From assembly GCF_000203815.1 (NCBI RefSeq), contig NW_004457639.1, positions 186,001-250,000 of the forward strand: a stretch of 64,000 nucleotides of DNA, in the 5' to 3' direction. The notes under the pieces were generated by a model. The model was not told the origin of the DNA and searched no databases. It worked only from the letters and a program-made list of their open reading frames with translations. The position numbers and the translations under genes were made by a program. This DNA comes from Cavenderia fasciculata. Taxonomy: Eukaryota; Evosea; Eumycetozoa; Acytosteliales; Cavenderiaceae. Positions 24,669 to 36,549 of this stretch are shown here, piece after piece. How positions within the stretch are numbered: the stretch's first letter is position 1; each line of letters begins with the position of its first letter.

Positions 24669-26995
24669 ATGAGATTACTTCAATCTATTATTATATTCAT
24701 TGTAACATTGGTTGCATTGTATGATGTTGTAGCTGCATCATACTTGTTCTCTGGCTCTTTGAGTGCCATGGAATCATCACATAAACATAGTCAAGTACCA
24801 AAGGGTTGGTTATCAACAAAGAGATTTATTCCATCTGATCATACCATCACTTTAACATTTGCACTTAGACTTCGTAACATGAATTTATTAGAGGTATGAT
24901 AGAGATAAATAAATAGAGTTATGTATAGAGGTTAATACTTACTTAATTACTTTACTTTTCTTTACATTAGGATATGTTAAATGAAGAAATATCAAATCCA
25001 GATTCATCAAACTATAGAAACTATTTGACACGTGATCAAATCAATGAGATGACAATGCCAGATGAAGAGGAATCACATAGATTGAGATACTGGATTGCCA
25101 ATGAATTGAATGGTGAAATTATCAAAGAGAGTGCTGGTTTTATTGTGACAGAGGTCTCAATCGGCGATGCTCGTCGTGCTTTGGACACTCATTTTGAAAG
25201 TTTCAAACACAAGGACACTGGAAAGGAGGTTATCCGTACTTTGGGTCCATACCATATGCCAGCTGAATTGGTTGACGTTGTTCAATTTGTTGGTGGAACT
25301 ACTCGTTTCCCAAATGCCAAGTTATCGTCACACAGCAAGCCAAACCACCAATTCTTCAATCACGTCGAACAATTAAAGTCGGGCAAGATTGGTGCATCAT
25401 CCAACTCACCAGTCATTTCTAGAATGTATGCTGGTGACCAATCATTGGCATTCCTTATCTTACCAGTTTGTCAAGATGGATCTACTTCAACCAACTCGCA
25501 ATCCATCTGCAGTGGTTCATTTACTGGTGTCACAGTTGCATCGACCAACACTGCAGCCATTCAAACCACCTTTACCGCAAGTAATGGTTTGGTTTGTGCT
25601 TCTTGCAATGCTTTCCCAAATAGCTTGGCACAAGGTAGTTGCGATCGTTCCAACACTGCACTCAACTTGACCGCATCGACTGTCTATTGTCTCAGTCCAG
25701 AGATCTCGTCACCATTGCTCCAAAACTACGTGCCACTCAACCTCACATTCACCACTGGGTACACTGGCGGTCAGTCGTCGACTCCCTTCTCGCTCACCAC
25801 CTATCTCGGCCAGTTCCTCACCCCACAATTCATCCAACAACTCTACGACATGCCCGCCCTCGAGGGAAGCTACCCACCCAACGCTCCCGTCAGTCCAAAC
25901 ACCGTCGCTGTCGCCGAGTTCCTCGAACAATACTATGCACCAGCCGATCTCGAGCAGTTCTTTAACATGGTCGGTCTCGACCCACGTATTGCCGACCGTG
26001 TCAACGTCATTGGCCCAAATAACATCACCAACCCAGGTGGCGAAGCATCCTTGGATATCCAATGGTTGCTCGGTTTGGCTCCAGGCTACAACACCACTTT
26101 CTGGTCACTCGCCGGTCTCGTCGACGGTCAAGAACCATTCCTCGAATGGATCACCGATGTATTAAACAGCCCACAAGTCGTCTACACACACAGTGTGTCG
26201 TATGGTGACGACGAAGGTTCTCTCTCACTCGACTTTATGCTCCGTATCAACGACGAGTTTATCAAGGCTGGTTCAGTTGGTATCACCATTGTCTTCAGCT
26301 CCGGCGATGTGGGGTGCAATAGCAATAGCGAGCCATTAGGTAACTCGTTCCCAGCTTTCCCAGCATCATCTCCCTATGTCCTCGCTGTCGGTGCCACCCA
26401 ACTCTCAACAAAAACTACACCAGTTTGTTCTGTCAAGGCTGTTGGCATCCTCAGCATTCCATGCAACACTGTCGGTGAAATTTCCAGCAGTATTGCCACT
26501 GGCTCTCGTATCACCTCTGGAGGAGGTTTCTCCAATGTCTTTGGTCGTCCATCATACCAAGACAACTTTACTGTCGACTATATCAACACTCATCTCCAAA
26601 GTCTTCCAGCCGGTTTTTACAACACCTCTGGTCGTTCCTACCCAGATGTCAGTGCTCTAGGTCACAACTTTTTGGTCATCCTAGCCGGTGAAATTATCCC
26701 AGTCGATGGTACAAGTGCCGCCGCCCCAACCATGGCATCTGTCATTGCTATTATCAACGATAGATTAATTCAAAAGGGTCAATCTACTTTAGGTTTTGTA
26801 AATCCAACTCTTTATAAGCTATCTGCATCGAATCCAGAAATCTTCCAAGATATTGTTATGGGTGATAATTCATGTTCAGAAGTACTTTGTAACCAATATG
26901 GTTTCCCAGCTGTACCAGGTTATGATGCCTCAACTGGTATGGGTAGACCAATCTTTTCAGCTTTAGATCGTGCTATTAGACATGATGATAATTAA
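24669..26995 (+). CDS. Sedolisin-family protease (tripeptidyl-peptidase 1-like)
   Basis: Two exons (24669..24893, 24971..26995) give 749 aa. There is a signal peptide (MRLLQSIIIFIVTLVALY), a pro-kumamolisin activation domain (residues about 55-185: RLRNMNLLEDMLNEEISNP, YRNYLTRDQINEM) and an S53 catalytic domain. The Ser-Glu-Asp triad is visible: Glu433 and Asp437 (GGEASLDIQW), the oxyanion Asp521 (SSGDVGC) and the nucleophile Ser657 (DGTSAAAP). The C-terminal Ca2+ site is FQDIVMGDNSC. Expected in lysosomes or phagosomes as an acidic aminopeptidase or endopeptidase. It is longer than human TPP1 (563 aa) because of a Cys/Ser-rich insert of about 150 residues after the prodomain. The third base becomes strongly C-biased between about 25.6 and 26.4 kb. 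Confidence 0.94.
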
Positions 26996-27093
26996 TTAAA
27001 TAAATAAATAAAACCTTTTAATATATTAATTACATTTAATTTTACATTATTATATTTATTTATTTGCCTATTTGATTTATATTTATATTTTGT

Positions 27094-28844
27094 TTATAAT
27101 TTAGATGAAAGGAATTTTGATTTTAAATCTTTTCTAAGGATTTTACCGGCAGCAGATTTTGGAATTACATCGATTAATACAACACCACCACGAAGTCGTT
27201 TGTAATGGGCAACCTTTGGTTCGAGCCATTGTTGAATTTCAGATGGGGAGATTTGTGAATTTGGTTTGATGACTACATAGGCTCGTGGTAATTCACCACA
27301 AGTCTCATCGGGTACACCAATAACAGCACAATCTATAATGAGTGGATGTTGAAGGAGTGTACCTTCAAGTTCGGCAGGTGGGACTTGGAACCCCTTATAC
27401 TTAATCAATTCCTTGAAACGGTCTGTAATGAAACAATATCCATCTTCATCAATATATCCAACATCGCCTGTATGTAGAAAGCCATCTTGGTCGATTACTT
27501 CGGCAGTAGCTTTTGGATTCTTGTAATAACCCTTCATGACATTTGGACCCTTGACACAGAGTTCACCGGCTTCACCTATACCCAACAATTTGGTTGGATC
27601 AGTCGTATCGATGATCTTGATGACTTGATTGGGAAGTAGAGTACCAACTGATCCAGTCTTGGTCATATTGAATACAGTGAGGAAGATGGTTGGTGATGCT
27701 TCTGTCAATCCATATCCTTGTTTCATAGTGACCTTTCCTTTGAATCTCTCTCTGATTGCATTTTCAATGGTTGATGATAGTGGAGCTGCACCACTAAACA
27801 ACATGCGCAGCGAACTGAGATCGTATTTTGCAACTGCTGGATGCTTGGCCAGCAACACGGCAACTGGAGGTGCAATAAAACTAACGGTCAATTTAAAATC
27901 TTGAATGCATCTGAGAAACTCGTCAACATTGAATTTTGGCAATGACACAAACTTTAATCCAGCCGACGGACACACAATGAGGAAAAAGACCATACCATAG
28001 ATATGGTACATTGGCAATACACTCATTACAGCGTCTTTGGTGGCCAAATAGAATTGGAATTCGGCATTTTGTACTTGCATTGCATTGGCTATTAAATTGG
28101 AATGTGTCAATTCAACACCTTTTGGAAGTCCTGTAGTTCCACTTGAAAATGGTAATACTGCAACATCTTCAAGTCCATTAATTTTAACTTTTGGATACTT
28201 TAAAAAAGGGAGAGAGAGGAAAGATTAGAATCTTTTTTTTTTTTTAAATATTTAGAATTTAATTTACTTACACTTCCATCATTATCAATTAATTTTGAAA
28301 TGGAAATTGTATTTGAATCAGATTCATCACCAATAGTGACAATATTTTTAATGGATGGTATTTCTTTTTTAAGGTTACCAATCTTTTGGAGTGCTTCGTG
28401 AGTAGAGATAACAACGACTGGATCAACCATACCAATTGTTTTTTTAACTTCTTCCATGTTGTAATCTGGTGAAACAGTGGTTGCAATGGCACCAATAATC
28501 AAGATACCATGGAATATAATAAAATATTCTGGTACATTTGGTAAAATAACTCCAACTCTATCTCCTTTTTTAACTCCCAACATTGATAACCCTTTTGCTA
28601 CCTATAAATTTTAAAAACAAAAAATGTTAGAGAGAGGTTCAAAAGTTGGTCTTCTTCTTCTTGTTTTACATACTCTTTCAATATAATAAATCATTTCAGC
28701 ACCTGTATATTCTTTGTTTTGAGTTGGATCTATCAATACTTTGCTCGATAGACCATTTTTACGCATCTGTTCAATTACAAATTGAGTGACAGAGATATTT
28801 GTTGGGATTGCCAATTCAGGTGATCTTGAATAATAGTATGTCAT
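27094..28844 (-). CDS. 4-coumarate-CoA-ligase-like acyl-CoA synthetase, PTS1
   Basis: Three exons (28674..28844, 28272..28601, 27094..28197) give 534 aa. This is an ANL-superfamily adenylating enzyme: P-loop SSGTTGLPKG, GYGLTEASP, hinge region HTGDVGYIDEDGYCFITDR with LIKYKGFQVPPAELE, and the catalytic Lys in SAAGKILRKDL. It makes an acyl-adenylate and then an acyl-CoA from a carboxylic acid. Dictyostelids have several such 4CL-like genes; the substrate is unknown and true phenylpropanoid chemistry is unlikely. The protein ends in Ser-Lys-Leu, a peroxisomal targeting signal 1, which points to fatty or aromatic acid metabolism in peroxisomes. It is convergent with the protease gene, with about 100 bp between stops. 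Confidence 0.94.
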
Positions 28845-29702
28845 TGTTTAGTTGTTGTAATATATTAAAAAAAAAAAAAGGTATGAAACTCTTTAAACTA
28901 TACTGTTACTGCTGAATTGCTGAATATTTCAAGTACTATTTATAAATATATAAAGTCAAAGAGAGAGAGAGAGAAAAAGTTAATAATAAACATTTAATTT
29001 AACAATTGTTTCTATTATTGTTGTTGTTGTCAATCTTTAATTGAACGAGAGAGCTTACAATATAAATCTAGATAGAATGAAAAAGAGAGTGAAATAGATA
29101 AAGATATTACAAATAAATAATACAATTCGTACGTTTGATAGAATTAAAATGAAGTGGGATAGATAGACAGACAGACAGACAGACAGATATATATGAGAGA
29201 GTAAACCGTACCATTGAACGCAATTGGGTGTTTATTAAAAAAAAAGATCTTCGACAATGGTAAATTTCGCCCGTTACCACCCACCCTCCTGCATACACTA
29301 TTTTAGCATTGAATGATTGGATTGTTTTCCTTTTTCGGTCAAAATGACTGACCGAAAATTTATTGCATGCTGGTCCTGGCTACTGAATAAACCTTAAGGA
29401 ACCCTCCTCGACCGAGGCTAGTTGTCATGATGATACCATTGGTCGTAATATTGAGTAGTATCATGATATCACGATGGTTTGTTTTTTAAACCACTACACT
29501 TGAAAAGGATAGATTTCCAACAACCATTTTATGATTATCTTTTACTAATTTAATCAAACATTATTTTCTATATATTTATCTTTAATTAATATCGATGATT
29601 ATTGTAGACCTTTGGTTTCCTCTCTATTTTTTAAATTAATATGAACCTGTAATCAAAAATGAAAGTTTTGTTTATATATAATATTCAATTTTATTTCTTT
29701 TG
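28845..29702. other. Spacer with a GC-richer structured patch
   Basis: The spacer holds GA-runs, an ACAG/GACA microsatellite (about 29163-29187) and, between about 29290 and 29500, a GC-richer stretch with short inverted repeats listed separately. No convincing ORF. Confidence 0.45.
29332..29358. ncRNA. Hairpin in GC-richer spacer (candidate structured RNA)
   Basis: A perfect 10-bp stem (TTTTCGGTCA / TGACCGAAAA) closes a 7-nt loop. Nearby are CCTCGACCGAGG (about 29407) and a GATGATAC...GTATCAT pair (about 29431-29464). In AT-rich dictyostelid spacers, such GC islands sometimes mark non-coding RNAs. No known class motif is recognised. Confidence 0.25.
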
Positions 29703-32159
29703 TCAATGATTATTGTTAGTGGTAGAGATGATTTCTTTTGAACTTGCTCCCGTTCCTCCTCTTTCTTTAACTTTTTCATAAAAATCGCAAAGATAATCAA
29801 TGACACTAATGGTTTGACTCTTTTTAGCACAACGCATCAATGCCATAAAATATCCATATGGACTGCTGAGAGTGATGCTATCGACTTGGTCACCTCTAAA
29901 CAATTTGATATATTCATCCAAGAGATACTGGATAAACTCTAGATTACGCTTATCATCGTTTTGATAAAACACTGGTAGAGGTTTGTTTTCAATCGAGAAA
30001 AACTTGGCCATTTCGATGCTGTTTACTTTTTGGTCGTAGCTATAGTGCAGTGAAACGTTGGGTGCCAGTATACGTGCAACGTCAAAGTAACCCTGTGAAA
30101 GTATCTTTGACATGGCTTGCACCGATACGACAAATCCATATCGGTTGTGAAAGTGAGAGACCAAATACTCTACCACTCCAAAAAGGTCTCTTTGAATGGC
30201 AACCGATACCGCATCTCTTGAACTAATCAAATCAAATTGTACCACACTTTGATTATCTGTTTTCAATATATCTTCTATAAATTGTAATACCTTTATGTTT
30301 TTTGATAATAAATTCATCCAATTCATTTTATCTTCTATCATTATTATATTATGAGTATGATTATTATTATTATTATCTTTTTTGTTTCCAATTTTTAAAC
30401 CATTATTAATATTGTTATTATTATTTTGATTATTGTTAATATTATTTTTTTGATTTAATTTTAATTGAATATAAGATTGTTGAACTATTATTAATGATCC
30501 AAATTCACAAATACTTGCAAATCCACATCGATTTAATAAATATTTTATAATTATCTTTTGATTTACATTTCCAACACCATTATTATTATTATTACTATAG
30601 TCCAAAAAAACAGTTGAATTATTTAATGCTTCAACAATTAATTGTTTAACTTTATAAATTAAACTATTTAATTGCATATGAATGGTATGTTGACTGATTT
30701 TATCACGTAGGATGAAATAGAGTTCTGCCAAACACAAACGATAAAATAGAGACCGACTCTCAACCGATGCGTTGGTGGTTGACACTGGCAATAGAGTTGC
30801 AATGGTGTTTTGAATGGTGGTAGAGGGATCGCTCCCCAATATATGTTTATATTTCGACAAGATTGCTATAGCACATTCATAAACTGTTTGAATTGCTGGA
30901 TAACTTGACGTGGTAGAGGTAGTTGTTGTCGGTTCGGATTTAATAATAGAATTTATAATATAAGGACAAAAAGAACCCAAATCTTTAAAATGTTGTTCTT
31001 TTTTCTTTCGAGATGTTGAAGAGGATGGATGAAAGGCGTTGAGGATGGTGGAGAGCGGTGATGATGATGAGGATGGGATGTTTGGGTTTTCGATACAGAT
31101 GTTATTGTCGATGATTAGTTTTACATTGTTGGTGAGGAGGAGTGCGTGTACAGGGTCTCTAAATATTCGGTTAAAGGGGTACTTTGACAATTTGGCGTGT
31201 AGAAACTCGATCATCTCGCTGTTGATGGTGAGTTGGTCAATCTCGTGGTCTTCCATAACTTTGATCCAGAGATCCGATGCCAAATACTGGTTGATCTTTT
31301 CCACGCCAACCGTGTCGGTGATGTTGGTCAGGATCTCTTTGCGATTACTTCGTATGCAATAGTTGATCAACTTGATAATCGTCCGTTCCTTGTGTTTCCA
31401 TAGTCTTGAGAGATAAGTCTCAAATAGATTGAGTCGGTAATCAGTTTGGTCACCACCACTACTACCACTACCACCACCATTATTACATCCATCCAAACTA
31501 TTTGGTAGAGATGGAGGTTGAAACGACTTAAAGTTATCGATAAAATGGATGGTTTGGTTCCAAATACCAATGTTTCCGTGTACAGTGATGATTCGTTGGA
31601 GATAATGTTTGGTTGTTTTAAATCGAGTCAATCTCGATCCACCAACACGCGGACTATTTATCGTAAAGAATAACTCACCAAATTTTTGTGGAAATAGGTC
31701 TAATAGCAAACCAATGATTATAGGATCGTCAATTAGTGACAATGACAATGAAGATGCTTCAAACTTGATCGTATCTCCATCTTCTTCAGTGTCAACGATG
31801 TTGCCGTTGCCACCAACTACTCCATCCTCTTTTTTGACAACTGATAATAATGTTGATCCACCGCCTGCTCCAGCACCTTTTGATTCTTCAGCACCTTCCA
31901 AACGTGATTGTTTCATCGATACAAGTATCTCTTTCAATACGACATAGTATTTATTCTTGATGACCCAATTTAAATCCTTACTAATTTGTTTATAGCTCTT
32001 GACCACTTTGTTTCTATGCCATGTCTTGACCAAGTTTCGACTGGGATAATCAAATTGTACATCCAACTCTAGTACCGTTACATTGACTCTTTTAAATATT
32101 TCATTGAATAAATATCTATTTCTAAATACTCTTAGTATTATTTCGTCATGTAGTATCAT
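29703..32159 (-). CDS. Dictyostelid ankyrin-like family protein 3
   Basis: A single exon of 818 aa. It starts with the family motif (IILRVFRNRYLFNEIFKRVNV) followed by LDVQFDYPSRNLVKTWHRN and a wide field of irregular helical repeats. It carries low-complexity inserts: an Asn-rich block around residues 570-605, Gly/Ser patches and a PSSSSSPLS run. The C-terminal repeats (EFIQYLLDEYIKLFRG, AKKSQTISVIDYLCDFYEK) resemble those of the paralogue at 15634-17976. The order FWCTNRYF-like / NKYYVVLKE is shared with the Rab-fused members. No catalytic motif or TM segment. Function unknown. Confidence 0.8.
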   Translation of the reverse strand: MILHDEIILRVFRNRYLFNEIFKRVNVTVLELDVQFDYPSRNLVKTWHRNKVVKSYKQISKDLNWVIKNKYYVVLKEILVSMKQSRLEGAEESKGAGAGGGSTLLSVVKKEDGVVGGNGNIVDTEEDGDTIKFEASSLSLSLIDDPIIIGLLLDLFPQKFGELFFTINSPRVGGSRLTRFKTTKHYLQRIITVHGNIGIWNQTIHFIDNFKSFQPPSLPNSLDGCNNGGGSGSSGGDQTDYRLNLFETYLSRLWKHKERTIIKLINYCIRSNRKEILTNITDTVGVEKINQYLASDLWIKVMEDHEIDQLTINSEMIEFLHAKLSKYPFNRIFRDPVHALLLTNNVKLIIDNNICIENPNIPSSSSSPLSTILNAFHPSSSTSRKKKEQHFKDLGSFCPYIINSIIKSEPTTTTSTTSSYPAIQTVYECAIAILSKYKHILGSDPSTTIQNTIATLLPVSTTNASVESRSLFYRLCLAELYFILRDKISQHTIHMQLNSLIYKVKQLIVEALNNSTVFLDYSNNNNNGVGNVNQKIIIKYLLNRCGFASICEFGSLIIVQQSYIQLKLNQKNNINNNQNNNNNINNGLKIGNKKDNNNNNHTHNIIMIEDKMNWMNLLSKNIKVLQFIEDILKTDNQSVVQFDLISSRDAVSVAIQRDLFGVVEYLVSHFHNRYGFVVSVQAMSKILSQGYFDVARILAPNVSLHYSYDQKVNSIEMAKFFSIENKPLPVFYQNDDKRNLEFIQYLLDEYIKLFRGDQVDSITLSSPYGYFMALMRCAKKSQTISVIDYLCDFYEKVKERGGTGASSKEIISTTNNNH

Positions 32160-32780
32160 GACTCTTTTTTATCTATTTATCTATCTATCTATCTGTATTT
32201 ATAAATAATATTATTTGATGATGATAGTTTGGTTGATTATAATTATTATACATTGACAAAGGGAGGGCAATAGTATAGTAGTAGTAGCAGCATAACACAT
32301 AATATAATTCAAAATTGTATTGTATGATGATGATGTTGTTGTTGTTGATGATGTTGTTATTGTTGTCTGGATGGCTGGCTGACTGTTATTGTTGTATGTG
32401 TTAAATAGCTATGGTAGTTATTTACAAAAAGATATAAGGTAAATTGGATTGTTCATTTACTTTTATGGAACCATAATCGATAACACATACACACATTTAC
32501 CAACACAACACATATATACCACCACCACTCTTTTCTTCACACTGCTACACAATGATGAGATTTAAACACAACGAAGCATAGATTCAATATCATAATATAA
32601 TTTAATTCATCTAGCTTGTTGTTGTTGTCGTCGATGAGAGAGATGAGTGAGTGAAATGGCAGTAATAGCTGATAATTAAAAGGGGAGGGTGGGGGAATGA
32701 GGAATGTTTTGTCTCCAGACTTTTTTTTTTTTTTTTGGTTTCTTTGTAAATGTTATTTGGTTTAATTTATTTAATTTACT
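32160..32780. other. Spacer between ankyrin-like gene 3 and pseudokinase gene
   Basis: AT-rich, with a CTAT repeat (about 32170-32195), TTG/ATG repeats near 32330-32355, CA-rich DNA near 32480-32530 and a T-run near 32721-32736. No ORF or RNA gene found. Confidence 0.45.
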
Positions 32781-35700
32781 TTACTTTGAGATTAAAGAAA
32801 TAATTTTCTCTGAAGCTTTTTGAATGGATGGATGTGGTGATAAAGATTTAAGGGATTTGATGGGTTGAGCGATTGGTTGTGATTTGAGATAGGTAGAGTG
32901 TTTTGGTGAAGTTGATAAAACGAGAATGATTTTAATGGCAGTCATTTGTGGAGCGACTGTAACATTCTCAATCTCCAAATACTCTAAAAGGAACGATACA
33001 ATCTCTCCCTTTACCAAAAAGTCTTGATTCTCAACATTGGTAATTAAAATGGCAATCGCTTCAAGTCCCAACATTCTAAGTGCTTCAAATCCAGAATCTA
33101 AAAATGAATAATATTTCTCTAATATCATTTGTCTTTGTGGTCCATCATTTATAATTTCTTGTGTATATTCTAAAAAATAAAAAGAAATAAATAAAAGAAA
33201 ATAAATATTAATATTTATCATTAAGTTTCTTTTTTTTTTTGTTTTTTTTCATTTCTTACTAAGAGGTAATAATTTTGAAAGAGCAGAAGCAATACGAAGA
33301 TTGAAACCATCATTTTGAGCATTTACAAACATATCTAAAAGTATTTCAACTCCACCCATTTTAACAAACTCTTCTTGAATGGCAGATGATTCGAGTAACA
33401 TGGTCAAACACCATACAATCTGTAGTCGAACCAATTCATTTGGATGAGATAATTGTTGGATGAGGATTGGAATACCACCCTTGGCCATAACCTCCAAGAC
33501 ATTAACATCTCGGTGACACAATTGTTGTAATATTCTAATACTTGCAAATAATATATTCTCTGATCTTTGTCCATTTAAAAATTGAATCAATGTATTAATT
33601 CCCAATAAATTTCTAAATAATTCTGATAATTCATCTAAAAAAAAAAAAGAATGATTGAATGTTAGTTAAACTATGATCAATATATTGATATTATTCTTTT
33701 CTATTTACCATTTTCTAAAAATAAAGTCAAAGATTTTAAAATTAATAATTGAACATCTTCAAATCTAGTACCAAGTAATTCAAAGATGAGTGGTAAGAAA
33801 TCGACTTGTAAGAGGTATGGGAAATTATCTGGATTCTTGCTAAGAGCTTCAATGGTTTGAGCTGCACGAGAAAGGTTGGCCAATGTAGGTGATGAAATGA
33901 GATCTTGAACAAGTTGAACAATCTTGTTGATCTTTTCTTGTTTTTCTGGAACCATTTCAACTGTGACAGTGGCAGCGGAACCAGAGATATTATTATCAGA
34001 TGATGATTTGGGGATTGGAGAAGTTGATGAACTTTCAGGTTTGGTGAATCTTTGCAAAGTATGTAATGGTTGACGAAGGACCTTTAGGATAGTTTGGAAC
34101 GAAGGACGGAGAGAGGGATCAGATGATATACATAGACGAATGAGCTTGTCAATAGTGAATGGACAATTGGGTAGTGATGGACGACTATAATAAGTGTATC
34201 CATTGACAACATTGTGGCCAAGTGTCGATAGTTTAATATCACGTCCAAACATTTCCCACAACAAAACACCAAAACTAAAAACATCAACCTTGGTATCATA
34301 GCCTCCTTTTCCACCCGACAATACATTGAATAATTCAGGTGCCATATATTGAGTATGTAAAAGTGATGTCATTCTTTGTGTTGTCATTAATCTCTTTCTA
34401 ATAGTTTCATCTTTTAAATTTGCAAATCCATAATCTTTAATATAAACTTTTAAATCTGAATTTAACTATAGAAAATAGAGAAATAGAAAAAGAAGGTTAA
34501 AATTAAATAATGTACATTATTTTTCCATTTTTTTTTTCTATTTCCTCCTTACAAGAATATTTTTTGGATGTAAACTTCTATGAACAATATTAAAAGAATG
34601 TAAAAATGACATTGCAGAAGCAATTTCCTCTGCAATTCTAATGACAAATGATAATTCACTTCTATCATCAACATTTTTCAAAACAATATCCAAATTATTT
34701 CCAGTAATATATTCTGTAAATGTATTAAATGTGGAAGTAATTGATGCCCCCATTAATGATAATATATTTGGATGTTTAATTGATCTAAAAATTAAAAAAT
34801 AATAATTAATTAATATTTATCTTTTTTTCTTTTTTTTCTTTTTCTTCTATTTTACATTAATTGTTCAATTTCATTAAATAATAATGGAGTTGATTGAGGA
34901 GGAATAAAACTCCAAGATTTTCCAATGATTCTTTTGTCTTTGTAGATACCGGCTCTTGAAGATTGACCATGATTACCTGTTCCAATTGATTCTTGGGTAT
35001 TGATTTCTTGTTTAATGTACCATACTCGATCGGTCATTGCACTTGGAGTCATCGATGTCATTGGTGGTGAGTTGACATTGATAGACATTTCTTCAAAATC
35101 ATTCTCACAAAGAATCTTTTGAACTAGGTCTTCATCGACTTGTTGTTGCTTTTGCATGATATGAATCTTGTGAACATCCTCTGGTGACATGGTATAGTGT
35201 TGTTGTGCCAAGTAGTTTGGTTTGACGTGTACTGGTGATTGCTCGGCAGCATTATTCAATGCACTACTACCCAAATTATTGGCATTGGCAAATTTAATGT
35301 TTGAATTGGAGTCTTTAAACAATGAAATCATTTCATCCAACATTTTGTCACTATTTTGTGTCGACGATGACGAAGGTGGTGATAGAGTTGAACTTGATAA
35401 TGTTGAAATGGGTGTTGGTGCCTTTGGTGAACTCACCGCAATATCAACTGGTGCTCCCAATTTAGATGCTGGTCTAATTGTACCTGTTCCTGATGTTATA
35501 TTTGATACTCCTGTTGGTAGTTTGATTTGTTGTTGTTCAACTACTACTGGAGTAGAAGTAGTATCTTGTTGTTTAGGTTGAGTCGGTTTGACAACTGCAG
35601 GAGTTGGTTGAGATGATGTAGTGACTGGAGTTGGGATGGGGATAGTGTCAGTGCCAAACGACTCGATCATTTGATCCAATAAATCAGCTGCATCAATTGC

Positions 35701-36549
35701 CTCTCTTGCCAATGCTGACACCTTGTCTGGTGATGATCTCTTTGAACTAGATAAACTTTGTTGTCCTGATGATGTTAAAGTTGACTGTTGTGGTTGAGGA
35801 GGAGGAGGAGGAGGTACTTGCAAAGTGACAGCTGCTACAACAGGTGGAGCAACGTTGGAAGCAGCCAAAGAAGGACTCTCATAAATAGATTGATCAATAA
35901 TCTTTGATGGGTTGGTGGTAGTACTAGTAACGGAAGTGGTTGCAGGCGATGGAGGGTTAGATGTAGAAGTAGTCGAAGTTGCCGAGGATAATCTACCAGC
36001 AGCACCACCTCTTGCAATATGTGATGATTGTTTTCTCTTTGTTTGTAATGTATTGTCTTTGTAGAATGCTTCCAAGTCTTTAAGAGTACTCTCTAGATCC
36101 AATTGAGAGGTGAGACGTAGACTCTTGACACGAGCATTCTGGTTTTGTTGATCGGCAATGACCGACTTTCGAATGGACTGATCAGGGCCCACCGACATGT
36201 CATTCAACAGAGTCTCTAGATAATCAAAGTCACTGTGTATGCCTTCATGATGTGATACACGTGATTTTCTACGCTCCAACGTCGGGGATATCTGTTGTTG
36301 ACTATTGACTTGTTGTGATGATGTTGTTGGGTCTGATGATTGGTCAGCAGCATTCTTTTTTTGTTCTGACATTTCTGCTTCAGACATCATCTCCCTTAAT
36401 AAATCATCTAAATAATGTTCTAAATATATTTAAAAGAATGAGATAGATAGATAGATAGAGAAAGGGGAGAGAGAAAGGGAGAGATTAATATCATATCATG
36501 ATTTACATGTCCTCTCTCTCTTCAATTCAAAAAGTTACGTACCTGTCAT
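32781..36549 (-). CDS. Predicted pseudokinase (TKL-like) with C-terminal armadillo repeats
   Basis: Six exons (36543..36549, 34856..36419, 34553..34784, 33709..34465, 33260..33634, 32781..33169) give 1107 aa. Exon 1 is only 7 nt (Met-Thr plus one base). Residues 1-470 are low-complexity (Ser, Thr, Pro, Gln). The kinase domain spans about 475-740: a glycine loop (IGTGNHG, from 481), the ATP Lys at about 503 (IIGKSW) and alpha-C Glu (NEIEQL) are kept. HRD is HRS (592-594), so the catalytic Asp is Ser, and DFG is DYG (612-614). TQYMAPELF and DVFSFGVLLWEM are normal. Residues about 770-1107 are ARM/HEAT repeats. A scaffold role is inferred; catalysis should be absent or unusual. The start gives MTEHYLDDLLREMM. 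Confidence 0.88.
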
